A stretch of 47,374 nt of DNA from Lachnospiraceae bacterium UBA6403 (GTDB lineage: Bacteria > Bacillota > Clostridia > Lachnospirales > Lachnospiraceae), in assembly GCA_002437435.1 (NCBI GenBank), contig DJPV01000035.1, positions 1-47,374 on the forward strand, in the 5' to 3' direction. The notes beneath the pieces were generated by a model that saw nothing but the letters and a program-made list of their open reading frames with translations, was not told the origin of the DNA and did no database searches. This document shows, one piece after another, positions 17,029 through 26,387 of this stretch. Made by a program: the position numbers and the translations under genes. How positions within the stretch are numbered: position 1 is the stretch's first letter; each line of letters starts with the position of its first letter.

Positions 17029-18003
17029 CTATAGATCAGCTTCATCCATCAGGATGTCAAGCTCACTTCTATCCTCATCAAAGCCCGAGAACAGAGCTTC
17101 CACATACGCGGATGGATCAAAACGCTGTAAATCATCAATCTTCTCACCGATTCCGATAAATTTAACCGGAACATTTAACTCTGCCTGAATCGCAATTGCG
17201 ATACCACCCTTGGCTGTACCATCTAACTTCGTGATCACGATACCATCGATCTCTGTCACATTACCGAACTGTCTTGCCTGTTCTAATGCATTCTGTCCTG
17301 TCGTACCATCTAATACGATCAGGGATTCCACATTTGCATCCGGATAATCTCTGGAAATGATACGGCGCATCTTTGCCAGTTCATCCATCAGGTTCTTTTT
17401 ATTATGAAGTCTTCCTGCTGTATCGATCAATAAAATATCGGTATTTCTTGCCTTTGCAGCAGATACCGCATCATATACAACTGCCGCAGAATCCGCGCCC
17501 TCATTATGAGAGATCATCTCTACGCCTGCACGGTCTGCCCATGTCTTTAACTGGTCGATCGCGGCTGCACGGAAAGTATCAGCAGCTGCAATCAGAACCT
17601 TTTTGCCACTTTTCTTATACTGGGCTGCCAGTTTGCCGATCGTGGTTGTCTTTCCAACACCATTTACACCGATCACAAGTACCACTGATTTCTTCTTTTC
17701 AAAATCATATGCACTTTCATCTACCATCATCTGATCTCTTATGATGTTAATAATCAATTCCTTACACGCCGCAGGTTCTTTGATTCTTGCCTCTTTGACA
17801 CGTCCTTTCAGGTTCTCGATCACCTTTTCCGTCGTCTCATATCCCATGTCAGCCATGATGAATGTTTCTTCCAGTTCTTCGTAAAAATCATCATCAATAT
17901 GCGATGCTCCGAATACGGAAGAAAAACTGTCTACAATATTATTTCTTGTCTTACTGAGTCCTTCTTTTAATCGTTTGAAAAATCCCTTCTTTTCCTCAGC
18001 CAT
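17029..18003 (-). CDS. ftsY: Signal recognition particle receptor FtsY
   Basis: FtsY is the membrane-associated GTPase that receives SRP-bound ribosomes. The 324-residue protein has a short basic N-terminus ([18 protein letters not shown]), the N domain four-helix bundle, and the G domain with [15 protein letters not shown] (G1, about residue 110), DTFRAAA (G2), DTAGR (G3), [10 protein letters not shown] (G4/G5 region) and [14 protein letters not shown] near the end. It lacks the long acidic A domain of proteobacterial FtsY, as is usual in Firmicutes. It follows smc by 13 bases with its AAGGAGG site in the gap. Confidence 0.97.
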   Translation of the reverse strand: MAEEKKGFFKRLKEGLSKTRNNIVDSFSSVFGASHIDDDFYEELEETFIMADMGYETTEKVIENLKGRVKEARIKEPAACKELIINIIRDQMMVDESAYDFEKKKSVVLVIGVNGVGKTTTIGKLAAQYKKSGKKVLIAAADTFRAAAIDQLKTWADRAGVEMISHNEGADSAAVVYDAVSAAKARNTDILLIDTAGRLHNKKNLMDELAKMRRIISRDYPDANVESLIVLDGTTGQNALEQARQFGNVTEIDGIVITKLDGTAKGGIAIAIQAELNVPVKFIGIGEKIDDLQRFDPSAYVEALFSGFDEDRSELDILMDEADL

Positions 18004-18016
18004 AGCTTGTACCTCC

Positions 18017-21000
18017 TTATTTGTCCAGATCGTTCTCGATCAGATTTACGGATACCAGAGTAGATACACCCTTTTCCTGCATCGTGATACCATACAGGAT
18101 ATCGGCCGCTTCCATGGTTCCCTTTCTATGTGAAATGACAATAAACTGTGTGTCCTTTGTCAGTCGGTTCAGATACTGTGCAAATCGTCTTACGTTCGAA
18201 TCATCCAGCGCTGCTTCGATCTCATCCAGCAGACAAAATGGTGACGGTTTCAGACTCTGGATCGCAAATAACAGTGCGATCGCAGTCAGCGACTTCTCAC
18301 CACCGGAAAGCTGCATCATGTTCTGTAATTTCTTTCCCGGCGGCTGTGCAATGATACGGATACCTGTCTCTAACAGATTGGTGTCATCGACCAGCTCCAG
18401 TGCACCTCGTCCACCACCGAACAGCTCTTTAAAGACCTTATCAAACATAACCTGAATCTCTTTGAACTTCGTATTGAACTGTTCCTGCATGGATACATTC
18501 AATTTCTCGATCACATCTAACAGATTCTTCTCTGCAAGGACGATATCATCATGCTGTCCCTTTAAGAACTCATATCGTTCCGATACTTCTTTATAGTCCT
18601 CGATCGCATTGACATTGACATCACCAAGTGATTTGATCTTTGTCTTTACTGCGGTGATCTCTTTCTTTAAGGATGAAAGGTCATTTAATTCCTCATCCCG
18701 GAACTCTGCCGCCATATTTAAGGTCAGTTCATATTCTGCCCACATATAATTTGACAACTCATCCGACTTTTCTGTATTCTTCTCGATCGCAGAATCAAGC
18801 TTGAATACTGCCTTTTCCAGACCTGCGATCTTCTCGGACAATTCTTCCCTGATCGCAAAGAATTCTTTATGACTGGCTGTCATATCATCCCGTTCTTTAT
18901 GATATGCTGCAAGCTGTTCTTCCTGATCAGCCGCTTCATCTGAATCTTCTTCGATCGTCTTACGGATCGTCTCTGCCTGTTCTTCCAACTTCGCGATATC
19001 AGTGCCTGTCTCCTGTACCTGTGTTGAATAAGACGCAAGTTCTTCCTGTAATTTCTCATCATCCAGACGGATACGTCTTATGTTCTCCTGAATAAAGTCA
19101 TCCTTCTGTTTTACTGAGTTATATTCGATCAGTAATTCAGATACCTTTGTATTTGCTGCTGTAAGCTTACTCTGTGCCTCGATAACCTTGGCTTCCAGTT
19201 CCTTGATCATTTCTTCACACTGAACCTTTGCAGCTTCATGCTTCTTATTATTATCAGCAAGCTGATCTTTATTTGTATTGATCTCAGCGATCTGACTGTT
19301 TAATTCATTGATCTCTTTCTGGATCGATGCAAATGCTTTCTCGGATTCAGCAAGCTTGGATGCTACCTGTTCTATATTCAGAGACAACGTATTCTTTTCC
19401 AGATATGCCTGCTGAAGTTTTGTATTTAACGTCTCGATCTGAGTACGGAGAGCATCTCTTGATGTCTTTAACTCTTCGTCCAATTTGGCTGCATCTGCTG
19501 CGATCTGGTTCAACTGCTCGATCTTTTCCTTGATCTCATCCAGTTCTCTCTTTCGTCCAAGAAGATTACTGGAATTACGGAACGCACCACCTGTCATTGA
19601 GCCGCCCGGATTGATCAGTTCACCTTCGATCGTAACCAGTCTCAGAGACTGATTGTATTTTCTCGCAACCGCAAGTGCATGGTCGATATTATCTACAACC
19701 ACGATCCTGCCAAGCAGGTTCTTAACAAGACGGTCAAACTTTGCATCAGCCTTTACCAGAGAAGATGCGATACCGATCACACCCTGTTCTGACAGAACTT
19801 CGTTTCGAACCTGTCCACGGTCTGTGATCGTATTCAATGGAAGGAAAGTTGCACGACCATATTTGTTCTGTTTTAAGAACTGAATGATCTTCTTTGCCGT
19901 GCTGTCATCCTCCGTGACAATATTCTGGATACTTCCACCGAGGGCTGTCTCGACGGCAACCTCGTATTTCTTATCAACATCGATAATATCTGCAACAACC
20001 CCGATAATGCCCGGATTGTTCTTTTTCTGCTCCATAACACGGCGGATACTGTTGCCATAGCCATCGTAGCGTTCTGTGATATTCCGAAGTGCTTCCATCT
20101 TGGATCTGGTTGCTGATAACTCTTCATTTGTATTATGTATACGCTCACGATTGACTTTATTTCTGCTCTGATTCTCTTCCAGAGCCTTTTCCGCAGTTTC
20201 CAGTTCTTTGATAATACCGGCTACATTCTGATCCAAAGCAGATAACTTCGCCTGTAACTCGTCATGTTCTTTCCGGTCGTTATTATCATCACTCTTAAAT
20301 TGCAGATATCTCTGGTTTAACTGGGTCTTGCGGAAGTTGATGTTCTCAAGCATCGCGTCATACCTTCCGACCTTTGCCTGAAGATTTCCACTCTCATGAA
20401 TATATTCGATGATATCGGATTTACATTCTTCGATCTTATCCTGACATTCATGGATATAGGCATCTAAGCGGCTGCTTTCTCCTTTTGCGGTATCCAGCGA
20501 ACCGGAAATAGCTGAAACCTGATCTCCAAGGGCATCCTTTTGTCCCTGATAGTTCTCCATCTCTTTCCGGTCAGCTTCCCTCTGACGGTTGATCCTGTCG
20601 ATCTGTTCCTGTATATTTTTATCATTCTGTCTGGAATTTAAGATCTGCTGGTTGATAACGTTGATCTCACCTTCCAGACGTTCGTTCTTTAACCGAAGCT
20701 CATGCACCTGATTCTTTGATGCATCGATCGCCTGATTGATCTCCTCTAACGCCTGCTCGATACGCTCATATTCTTCCTTGGTATGTTCCAGTTCTTCTTT
20801 ATTCTGAGTGAGATCATTATTTAAGATCTCCCGATTCTCTGTATCTTTATCAAGGATTTCTTTTAAATGCTCCATCTCAAGGAAAAAGGCATTGATATCC
20901 AGTTTCTTCAGTTCGTCTTTAAACAGCAGATATTTTCTCGCTGTTTCAGACTGTTTTTGCAATGGACCGACCTGCTTTTCCAGCTCATATAAAATATCAT

Positions 21001-21574
21001 TGACACGGCTTAGATTGTCACGCTCTGCTTCTAATGACTTCTCGGCTGCCGCTTTGTTCTTTTTAAATTTTACGATTCCTGCAGCTTCATCGAACAGTTC
21101 CCGTCGTTCTTCCGGTTTACCGTTTAAGATCTTCTCAATCTGACCCTGTCCGATAATGGAATATCCCTCTTTACCGATACCGGTATCAAAAAACAGTGAA
21201 TTTACATCCTTTAAACGGCTGACAGTGCCATTGATCAGATATTCACTTTCTCCCGAACGATACACACGTCTGGCAACCGTTACTTCATTATAATCAATCG
21301 GCAGATGATGATCACTGTTATCTAACGTGATCGCTACATATGCAGAACCCTGTGGCTTACGAAGCTGTGTACCGGAGAAAATGACATCCTCCATCTTAGA
21401 GCCTCGAAGACTCTTTGCGCTCTGTTCACCCAGTACCCAGCGGACAGCATCCGCTACGTTACTCTTTCCCGAACCATTTGGCCCGACGATACAGGTTATT
21501 CCATGATTGAATTTGAATACGATTTTATTAGCAAATGATTTGAAGCCGTTTACTTCAATACTTTTTAAATACAT
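18017..21574 (-). CDS. smc: Chromosome partition protein Smc
   Basis: The 1185-residue condensin subunit organises and segregates the chromosome. Visible parts are the N-terminal head with GPNGSGKSNVADAVRWVLGE (Walker A, about residue 32), a first coiled coil (about 165-500), a hinge domain (about 515-670, with YDGYGNSIRRVMEQ and INPGGSMTGGAF), a second coiled coil, and the C-terminal head with LSGGEKSLTAIALLF and Walker B FCLLDEIEAALDD. All ATPase motifs are intact. The order rnc-smc-ftsY is the standard Firmicute arrangement. AGGG lies 7 bases before the start. Confidence 0.99.
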   Translation of the reverse strand: MYLKSIEVNGFKSFANKIVFKFNHGITCIVGPNGSGKSNVADAVRWVLGEQSAKSLRGSKMEDVIFSGTQLRKPQGSAYVAITLDNSDHHLPIDYNEVTVARRVYRSGESEYLINGTVSRLKDVNSLFFDTGIGKEGYSIIGQGQIEKILNGKPEERRELFDEAAGIVKFKKNKAAAEKSLEAERDNLSRVNDILYELEKQVGPLQKQSETARKYLLFKDELKKLDINAFFLEMEHLKEILDKDTENREILNNDLTQNKEELEHTKEEYERIEQALEEINQAIDASKNQVHELRLKNERLEGEINVINQQILNSRQNDKNIQEQIDRINRQREADRKEMENYQGQKDALGDQVSAISGSLDTAKGESSRLDAYIHECQDKIEECKSDIIEYIHESGNLQAKVGRYDAMLENINFRKTQLNQRYLQFKSDDNNDRKEHDELQAKLSALDQNVAGIIKELETAEKALEENQSRNKVNRERIHNTNEELSATRSKMEALRNITERYDGYGNSIRRVMEQKKNNPGIIGVVADIIDVDKKYEVAVETALGGSIQNIVTEDDSTAKKIIQFLKQNKYGRATFLPLNTITDRGQVRNEVLSEQGVIGIASSLVKADAKFDRLVKNLLGRIVVVDNIDHALAVARKYNQSLRLVTIEGELINPGGSMTGGAFRNSSNLLGRKRELDEIKEKIEQLNQIAADAAKLDEELKTSRDALRTQIETLNTKLQQAYLEKNTLSLNIEQVASKLAESEKAFASIQKEINELNSQIAEINTNKDQLADNNKKHEAAKVQCEEMIKELEAKVIEAQSKLTAANTKVSELLIEYNSVKQKDDFIQENIRRIRLDDEKLQEELASYSTQVQETGTDIAKLEEQAETIRKTIEEDSDEAADQEEQLAAYHKERDDMTASHKEFFAIREELSEKIAGLEKAVFKLDSAIEKNTEKSDELSNYMWAEYELTLNMAAEFRDEELNDLSSLKKEITAVKTKIKSLGDVNVNAIEDYKEVSERYEFLKGQHDDIVLAEKNLLDVIEKLNVSMQEQFNTKFKEIQVMFDKVFKELFGGGRGALELVDDTNLLETGIRIIAQPPGKKLQNMMQLSGGEKSLTAIALLFAIQSLKPSPFCLLDEIEAALDDSNVRRFAQYLNRLTKDTQFIVISHRKGTMEAADILYGITMQEKGVSTLVSVNLIENDLDK

Positions 21575-21577
21575 ATA

Positions 21578-22270
21578 TTAACCCTGCTTTTTCTTAATTT
21601 GTAACAGTGCATTATATGCTGCCGTCTGTTCAGAAGCCTTTCTGGATGCTCCTTCGCCTGTTGCAACATGTTCCCCGTTAATGCACACCTCGGATACATA
21701 AGACTTATTATGATCCGGTCCCTTCTCCTCTAACAAGGCATAAGTAAGGGTTTTTTCTTCTTTCTGTGCAAGCTCCTGCAAGGTTGACTTGGCATCATAA
21801 AACAGCGAATGTGTCTCTACATCATCAAGTAAGAACCGGTGTACGAATTTCTTTGCTTCATCTAAGCCGCCGTCCAGATAGATAGCGCCGAGAACCGCCT
21901 CAAACAGATCACACATGATCGAGTTCCGGTCTCTGCCTCCGGTCAGATCCTCTCCCTTGCTGAGCAGAACATACTGTCCAAACTTCAGTTCCTTGGATAT
22001 CTGGGATAAGGTAAATTCACACACCAGACTCGCACGGAGCTTTGTTAATTTTCCTTCCGGATATTCCGGATAATTCTGATAGAGATATTCACTGACAACG
22101 AATTCCAGGATCGCATCCCCAAGGAATTCCGACCGTTCATAGGATTCTACCTTATTGATCTTGCGTTCATTTGCATAGGATTTATGCGTTAATGCAGTTA
22201 CAAGCAAATCCAGATCATGAAAGGTATATCCGATAATTGTTTCTATATTATGAAATCGTTCTGTATTCAT
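21578..22270 (-). CDS. rnc: Ribonuclease III
   Basis: The 230-residue enzyme cuts double-stranded RNA, including rRNA precursors. Residues 1-150 form the RNase III domain with the signature ERSEFLGDAILEFVVSEYL and the second acidic site in CDLFEAVLGAIYLDGG. Residues 158-227 form a double-stranded RNA-binding domain ending SRKASEQTAAYNALLQI. The start lies 2 bases after the plsX stop. In many genomes acpP sits between plsX and rnc; here it does not. Confidence 0.97.
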   Translation of the reverse strand: MNTERFHNIETIIGYTFHDLDLLVTALTHKSYANERKINKVESYERSEFLGDAILEFVVSEYLYQNYPEYPEGKLTKLRASLVCEFTLSQISKELKFGQYVLLSKGEDLTGGRDRNSIMCDLFEAVLGAIYLDGGLDEAKKFVHRFLLDDVETHSLFYDAKSTLQELAQKEEKTLTYALLEEKGPDHNKSYVSEVCINGEHVATGEGASRKASEQTAAYNALLQIKKKQG

Positions 22271-22272
22271 AA

Positions 22273-23289
22273 TTACTTCGCCACTTCTTTTCCAAGATTC
22301 TCGGCAATCTTTTCATTTACACCATTTTCTTTGAAATCAATACACTGGAAAATAGCGCTCTTGACTTCCTCGTTATGAGAATTGCCATGGATCTTTACGA
22401 CAAGGCCCTTTAAGCCAAGTAAAGGTGCGCCGCCTTTGTTCTTCGCATTAAAGCGCTCTTTTAATCCATTCAATGAACTCTTGATCAGAAGTCCTCCGAT
22501 CTTGGTCTTAAATGATGACATGATCGTATTCTTGATCTCACCTAAGAGCATCTTTGCAAGGCCTTCATATAATTTTAAAATAACATTTCCGACAAATGCT
22601 TCACAGACAATAACATCCGCTGCACCGTTTGGAATCTCTCTTGCCTCGATACTGCCGACAAAATTAATATCCTTACATTCTTTCAATAACGGATATGTCT
22701 CTTTTACAAGAGCATTTCCCTTTTCTTCTTCATCACCGATGTTTACGATCGCAACTCTTGGATTCTTAACATGTTCGATATTCTCCATATAGATAGAACC
22801 CATCTTTGCAAACTGTAACAGATGCTCCGGTCTGGCATCGACATTTGCTCCACAGTCGATCAGAAGGGAATAACCCTTTGAGGTAGGAAGAAGCGGGGCA
22901 AGCGGTGAACGTTTTACACCTTTGGAACGTCCGACTACTAACTGTCCTCCTGCAAGGATCGCACCTGAACTTCCGGCTGAAATGATCGCATCAGCTTCTC
23001 CGTTTTTTACCATGTTCAGACCAACCACCAGTGAAGAATCCTTCTTGCTTCTGACTGCCTGTACCGGTGCTTCATGACAGGTGATCTCCTCTGTTGCATT
23101 TACGACCTCGATCTTTGACTGATCGTAAGTATATTTCGCAAGTTCCTTCTTTATTACATCTTCTTTACCGGTCAGTATTACCTGTGCCTTTGCGCCTTCA
23201 TTGATTGCTTCTACTGCACCTCTTATGATCCACTCCGGTGCGTAATCTCCACCCATGGCATCTACAACTACTCTTGTTACTTCGCTCAT
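22273..23289 (-). CDS. plsX: Phosphate acyltransferase PlsX
   Basis: PlsX turns acyl-ACP into acyl-phosphate for phospholipid synthesis. The start at 23289 gives MSEVTRVVVDAMGGDYAP, the family's N-terminus; a longer in-frame reading upstream covers promoter and leader and is not coding. The 338-residue protein carries AVRSKKDSSLVVGLNMV, SAGSSGAILAGG, LIDCGANVDARPEHL, NIGDEEEKGNALVKE and CEAFVGNVILKLYEGLAK. The ribosome binding site AAGG is somewhat distant (13 bases). A consensus promoter lies 148 bases upstream, leaving a structured leader of about 140 bases. acpP is absent downstream. Confidence 0.96.
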   Translation of the reverse strand: MSEVTRVVVDAMGGDYAPEWIIRGAVEAINEGAKAQVILTGKEDVIKKELAKYTYDQSKIEVVNATEEITCHEAPVQAVRSKKDSSLVVGLNMVKNGEADAIISAGSSGAILAGGQLVVGRSKGVKRSPLAPLLPTSKGYSLLIDCGANVDARPEHLLQFAKMGSIYMENIEHVKNPRVAIVNIGDEEEKGNALVKETYPLLKECKDINFVGSIEAREIPNGAADVIVCEAFVGNVILKLYEGLAKMLLGEIKNTIMSSFKTKIGGLLIKSSLNGLKERFNAKNKGGAPLLGLKGLVVKIHGNSHNEEVKSAIFQCIDFKENGVNEKIAENLGKEVAK

Positions 23290-23307
23290 CTTATTTCTGT
23301 TTCCTTT

Positions 23308-23430
23308 CTTATACCGGAAGTTTTCCGGCATTTCCATATTTCTCATTATACGAATCGGAGTACAGACTCCTACGCAGACCAACCCGGAAGCTTGTCGGAA
23401 TAGGACTCTGCTCTGACCGTATAAATACAC
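23308..23430 (-). promoter_or_regulatory. Structured 5' leader of plsX
   Basis: The transcribed leader between promoter and plsX contains two short hairpins: GGAGTCTGTACTCC and CCGGAAAACTTCCGG (23314-23328), the latter 20-25 bases before the start. I see no FapR box. A regulatory role is speculative. Confidence 0.35.
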
Positions 23431-23436
23431 AAAGTT

Positions 23437-23465
23437 ATTATATATTTTGCCTTTCTTAAAGTCAA
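23437..23465 (-). promoter_or_regulatory. Sigma-A promoter of plsX-rnc-smc-ftsY
   Basis: TTGACT (23460-23465) and TATAAT (23437-23442) with a 17-base spacer on the minus strand, downstream of the rpmF terminator. Confidence 0.8.
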
Positions 23466-23533
23466 CAGGGGATATAACGCTGCAATTGCCAAATACATTC
23501 ATGCCGGCGTGTCGTACCCGGCTTATGAAATGG

Positions 23534-23567
23534 CAAAAAAATAAAGCCTTCCGATCGCTCGGAAAGC
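23534..23567 (-). terminator. Intrinsic terminator after rpmF
   Basis: Minus-strand stem GCTTTCCGA / TCGGAAGGC with a 4-base loop (GCGA), followed by TTTATTTTTTT. It lies just after rpmF and before the plsX promoter. Confidence 0.85.
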
Positions 23568-23578
23568 TCTATTTATAA

Positions 23579-23761
23579 TTACTCACCTACTGAGATAATC
23601 TCTTTCTTGTTGTATGAACCACAATTCTTACATACTCTATGTGGAACCATTAATTCGCCACACTTGCTGCACTTTACTAATGCAGGAGCAGTCATCTTCC
23701 AGTTAGCTCTACGCTTATCTCTTCTGGCCTTTGAACTCTTATTCTTTGGACAAATTGACAT
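23579..23761 (-). CDS. rpmF: 50S ribosomal protein L32
   Basis: A 60-residue L32 starting MSICPKNKSSKARRDKRRAN. Four Cys in CSKCGE and CKNCGS form a zinc ribbon, so this is the zinc-binding (C+) form. It follows the DUF177 gene by 13 bases with GAGGAGG in the gap, the usual DUF177-rpmF pair. A terminator follows, so it is separate from plsX. Confidence 0.97.
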   Translation of the reverse strand: MSICPKNKSSKARRDKRRANWKMTAPALVKCSKCGELMVPHRVCKNCGSYNKKEIISVGE

Positions 23762-23774
23762 TAATCACACCTCC

Positions 23775-24290
23775 TCAACCTTTCAAGATGTTTGCAAAAA
23801 CTGATAATCTTGGATCCGGAACAAAATCATCACAATCACATGTTTCATGATTCAGATTTGCTCCACACACTTTGCACAGACCTTTGCAATCATCTTTGCA
23901 TAATATCTGCATCGGGACTAAAGTCATTAGTTCCTTCTGTAAAAGCATGTCCATATTAATAATGTGATCTTCCAGATAGTCTAATTCCTCGATCTCATCA
24001 ACTTTATCTGTTTCAAAGATAGCCATATCGATCATCTCGTCTATGTCCACTTCAAAATCTTCTGTAATTTCATCCAGACAACGGTCACATAACATCTTAA
24101 GTGTAACAACACAGCCGCCCTTAAGACTTGCTTTTCTCTTACCTTCATTTCTGGCAGTAAGATGAAAATCTTTTACGTTATCAACTACATATACATTTCC
24201 GTTAAAAGAAAATTCCTTCAGTTCAGATGTAACATCGTAGTCTTTTACCTGTCCTTCTGTCGATAAAATCTCTGATAAATCAATTAACAT
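23775..24290 (-). CDS. DUF177 (YceD) family protein
   Basis: The start at 24290 has TTTAGGAG upstream and gives the family N-terminus MLIDLSEILSTEGQVKDYDV. The 171-residue protein has the conserved CDRCLDEITEDFEVDIDE in the middle and a Cys-rich tail (CKDDCKGLCKVCGANLNHET, then CDCDDF) that should bind metal. YceD is always near rpmF and is associated with 23S rRNA or large-subunit accumulation in plants and bacteria. A full consensus promoter lies 29 bases upstream of the start. Confidence 0.92.
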   Translation of the reverse strand: MLIDLSEILSTEGQVKDYDVTSELKEFSFNGNVYVVDNVKDFHLTARNEGKRKASLKGGCVVTLKMLCDRCLDEITEDFEVDIDEMIDMAIFETDKVDEIEELDYLEDHIINMDMLLQKELMTLVPMQILCKDDCKGLCKVCGANLNHETCDCDDFVPDPRLSVFANILKG

Positions 24291-24318
24291 AATATCTCCT
24301 AAAAATCGCACATTGGTT

Positions 24319-24347
24319 ATTATACATATTTGAATACCCTTTGTCAA
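24319..24347 (-). promoter_or_regulatory. Consensus sigma-A promoter of DUF177-rpmF
   Basis: TTGACA (24342-24347), 17-base spacer, TATAAT (24319-24324) on the minus strand: a perfect match, as expected for ribosomal protein genes. Confidence 0.9.
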
Positions 24348-24387
24348 CGATAAAATCACATATTTTTTGCCATATTTTTCTTTTTCA

Positions 24388-25575
24388 CTACACTAACGCA
24401 ACGGTCTCTCTTGCGATCGCAAGCTCTTCATTTGTAGGAACGACAAATACCTTTACTTTTGAATCCGGTGTGGAGATCAGCTTTTCATCTCCCATTACCT
24501 TGTTTGCTTCCTGATCGATCGTGATTCCCATGTATTCCATATCTGACATTGCAAGGTTTCTGACATATGGATTGTTCTCACCGATACCGGCTGTAAATGC
24601 GATCGCATCTACACCGCCCATAGCTGCGGCATATGCACCGATATACTTCTTGACACCATATGCAAATACATCAAGCGCCAGACGGCATCTGTCATTTCCT
24701 TCTTCCATACCTTTGCCGAGATCTCTGAAATCACTGAATCCACCGGACAGACCATAGACACCGGACTTCTTATTTAAGATCGTATTGATCTCTTCGATAT
24801 TCTTTCCTGTCTTATTTGCAAGGAATTCGATAATGGCTGGATCGATATCACCGGATCTTGTTCCCATGATCACACCTGCAAGCGGTGTCAGACCCATAGT
24901 CGTATCAACTGACTTTCCGCCTTTAACTGCTGTAATACTGGAACCATTTCCAAGGTGACATACGATGATCTTGGTATCTTCGATATTCTTTCCAAGAAGC
25001 TCTGCTGTTCTCTTTGATACAAAGCTGTGGCTTGTACCATGGAAACCATATCTTCTGATCTTATAGTCTGTATAATATTCATAAGGAATACCATAGATAT
25101 ATGCCTTGTCCGGCATTGTCTGATGGAACGCCGTATCAAATACACCGACATTTGGAACACCCGGCATCAGCTTCTGACATGCACGAATGCCGATCAGATT
25201 TGCTGGATTATGTAATGGCGCAAGATCATTACATTCTTCAATCGCAGCAATTACTTCATCTGTAATCACAACAGACTTGGCAAATTTCTCACCGCCATGT
25301 ACGATTCTGTGACCTACTGCATCGATCTCGGACAGATCTGCGATCGCGCCTGTCTCTTTGTCTGTTAATGCTTCTAATACATAACTAACTGCTGCGTTAT
25401 GATCCGGCATAGGAAGATCCTTTGTATATTTCTCTTTTCCTGTCGTTGTATGAGTAAGTCTTCCATCTACAGCGATACGTTCACATAAGCCCTTTGCAAG
25501 AAGTTCTTCTGTATCAGAATCGATCAGCTGATACTTCAATGATGAACTGCCACAGTTAATAACTAAAACCTTCAT
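24388..25575 (-). CDS. ackA: Acetate kinase
   Basis: AckA makes ATP and acetate from acetyl phosphate in fermentation. The 395-residue protein begins [19 protein letters not shown] at 25575 behind GTGAGG, and shows [49 protein letters not shown] and FTAGIGENN, all ASKHA family motifs. The usual partner pta is not adjacent on either side. A TATAAT box about 65 bases upstream is followed by two short palindromes at the predicted transcript start. Confidence 0.97.
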   Translation of the reverse strand: MKVLVINCGSSSLKYQLIDSDTEELLAKGLCERIAVDGRLTHTTTGKEKYTKDLPMPDHNAAVSYVLEALTDKETGAIADLSEIDAVGHRIVHGGEKFAKSVVITDEVIAAIEECNDLAPLHNPANLIGIRACQKLMPGVPNVGVFDTAFHQTMPDKAYIYGIPYEYYTDYKIRRYGFHGTSHSFVSKRTAELLGKNIEDTKIIVCHLGNGSSITAVKGGKSVDTTMGLTPLAGVIMGTRSGDIDPAIIEFLANKTGKNIEEINTILNKKSGVYGLSGGFSDFRDLGKGMEEGNDRCRLALDVFAYGVKKYIGAYAAAMGGVDAIAFTAGIGENNPYVRNLAMSDMEYMGITIDQEANKVMGDEKLISTPDSKVKVFVVPTNEELAIARETVALV

Positions 25576-25609
25576 ATTAAATATCCTCACTTTATTTATT
25601 TTGTTCAAA

Positions 25610-25634
25610 CCGGCACATGCCAGTCGTATACGAC
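25610..25634 (-). promoter_or_regulatory. Adjacent palindromes at the ackA transcript start
   Basis: GTCGTATACGAC, a perfect 12-bp palindrome (25623-25634), is followed by TGGCATGTGCCGG with the palindrome GGCATGTGCC. They start 8 bases downstream of the -10 box, where a repressor operator or 5' RNA hairpin would act. Confidence 0.45.
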
Positions 25635-25641
25635 ATAATTC

Positions 25642-25670
25642 ATTATACTGTCGTCTGCTTTGATTTTTAA
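25642..25670 (-). promoter_or_regulatory. Probable ackA promoter
   Basis: TATAAT at 25642-25647 on the minus strand. The -35 at 17 bases is poor (TTAAAA), so an activator may be needed, or this box is fortuitous. Confidence 0.45.
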
Positions 25671-25694
25671 CCTTTAATTCTTGATTTCTTATCT

Positions 25695-26387
25695 TTAAGA
25701 TTCTTGTTTTGTGCACCAGACAACACTATATATTCTACATTCATCTAAAATGTGCTTCAAGTCTTTTTTCGTATTTTCAAGCGAACCGGAATTATCGATC
25801 TTATAATCACAGGCTTCCAGATAAAAAGCTTCCGGCTCCTGTGAATCGATGACTGCCTGCGCACGTTCTCTGGTAAAGCCGCGATATTCGCAGAGTCTGG
25901 ATATCCGGACATCCAAATCTGCATAGACATAGCACATCTTATCACAGATACTCTTATATCCATCCTGAATCAGCAAAGCAGCTTCAATTACGAACAACTT
26001 TCTTCCGGCATTCTTCTGTTCCTCGATCTGGCGCAGGATTTCTTCTTTCACCAGCGGATGTGAGATACTGTTCAACAAAGCCAGCTTATCTTTATCGTGG
26101 AATACGATATCTCCAAGCTTCTTTCTGTCGATCGGACGTTTTCCCGTTGATATATTCTCTTCTGCGGATGCATCTTTGTCCCCATCCACTAAAACCTCTG
26201 TACCAAATGCATCAACAATTCCCTGATAAACCGTTCTTCCGGGTTCCATCAGCTCATGTGCCAGCCGGTCTGCTTCTATTATATATGCACCATATTCATC
26301 CTTTAATATCGTAAGAACTGCTGTCTTTCCGGAACCGATACCACCGGTCAGTCCAAGGATCAGCATGTCATCTTTATTTTGCATCAT
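25695..26387 (-). CDS. coaE: Dephospho-CoA kinase
   Basis: CoaE phosphorylates dephospho-CoA in the last step of CoA synthesis. The 230-residue protein has the P-loop [25 protein letters not shown], the lid region [23 protein letters not shown] (broken here by numbering only), and [11 protein letters not shown] near the end. I chose the ATG at 26387 because AAGGAG is 9 bases upstream; the gene then overlaps the end of polA by 14 bases. An insert rich in Asp, Glu and Ser ([14 protein letters not shown]) follows the ADRLAHEL segment. polA-coaE is a common pair. Confidence 0.95.
   Translation of the reverse strand: MMQNKDDMLILGLTGGIGSGKTAVLTILKDEYGAYIIEADRLAHELMEPGRTVYQGIVDAFGTEVLVDGDKDASAEENISTGKRPIDRKKLGDIVFHDKDKLALLNSISHPLVKEEILRQIEEQKNAGRKLFVIEAALLIQDGYKSICDKMCYVYADLDVRISRLCEYRGFTRERAQAVIDSQEPEAFYLEACDYKIDNSGSLENTKKDLKHILDECRIYSVVWCTKQES

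Noticed and set aside
18021..21143. Several plus-strand ORFs of 60-144 codons inside smc
   Set aside because: They are antisense shadows of an intact coding region, lack ribosome binding sites and give low-complexity proteins.
23290..23465. FapR operator ahead of plsX
   Set aside because: No TTAGTACCTGNTACTAA-like palindrome is present; the hairpins seen have other sequences.
23290..23502. 71-residue N-terminal extension of PlsX
   Set aside because: It spans the plsX promoter and leader. The family starts at the MSEVTRVVVDAMGGD position.
25576..25716. 47-residue N-terminal extension of acetate kinase
   Set aside because: It overlaps the end of coaE and the ackA promoter region; the GTGAGG site and family alignment fix the start at 25575.
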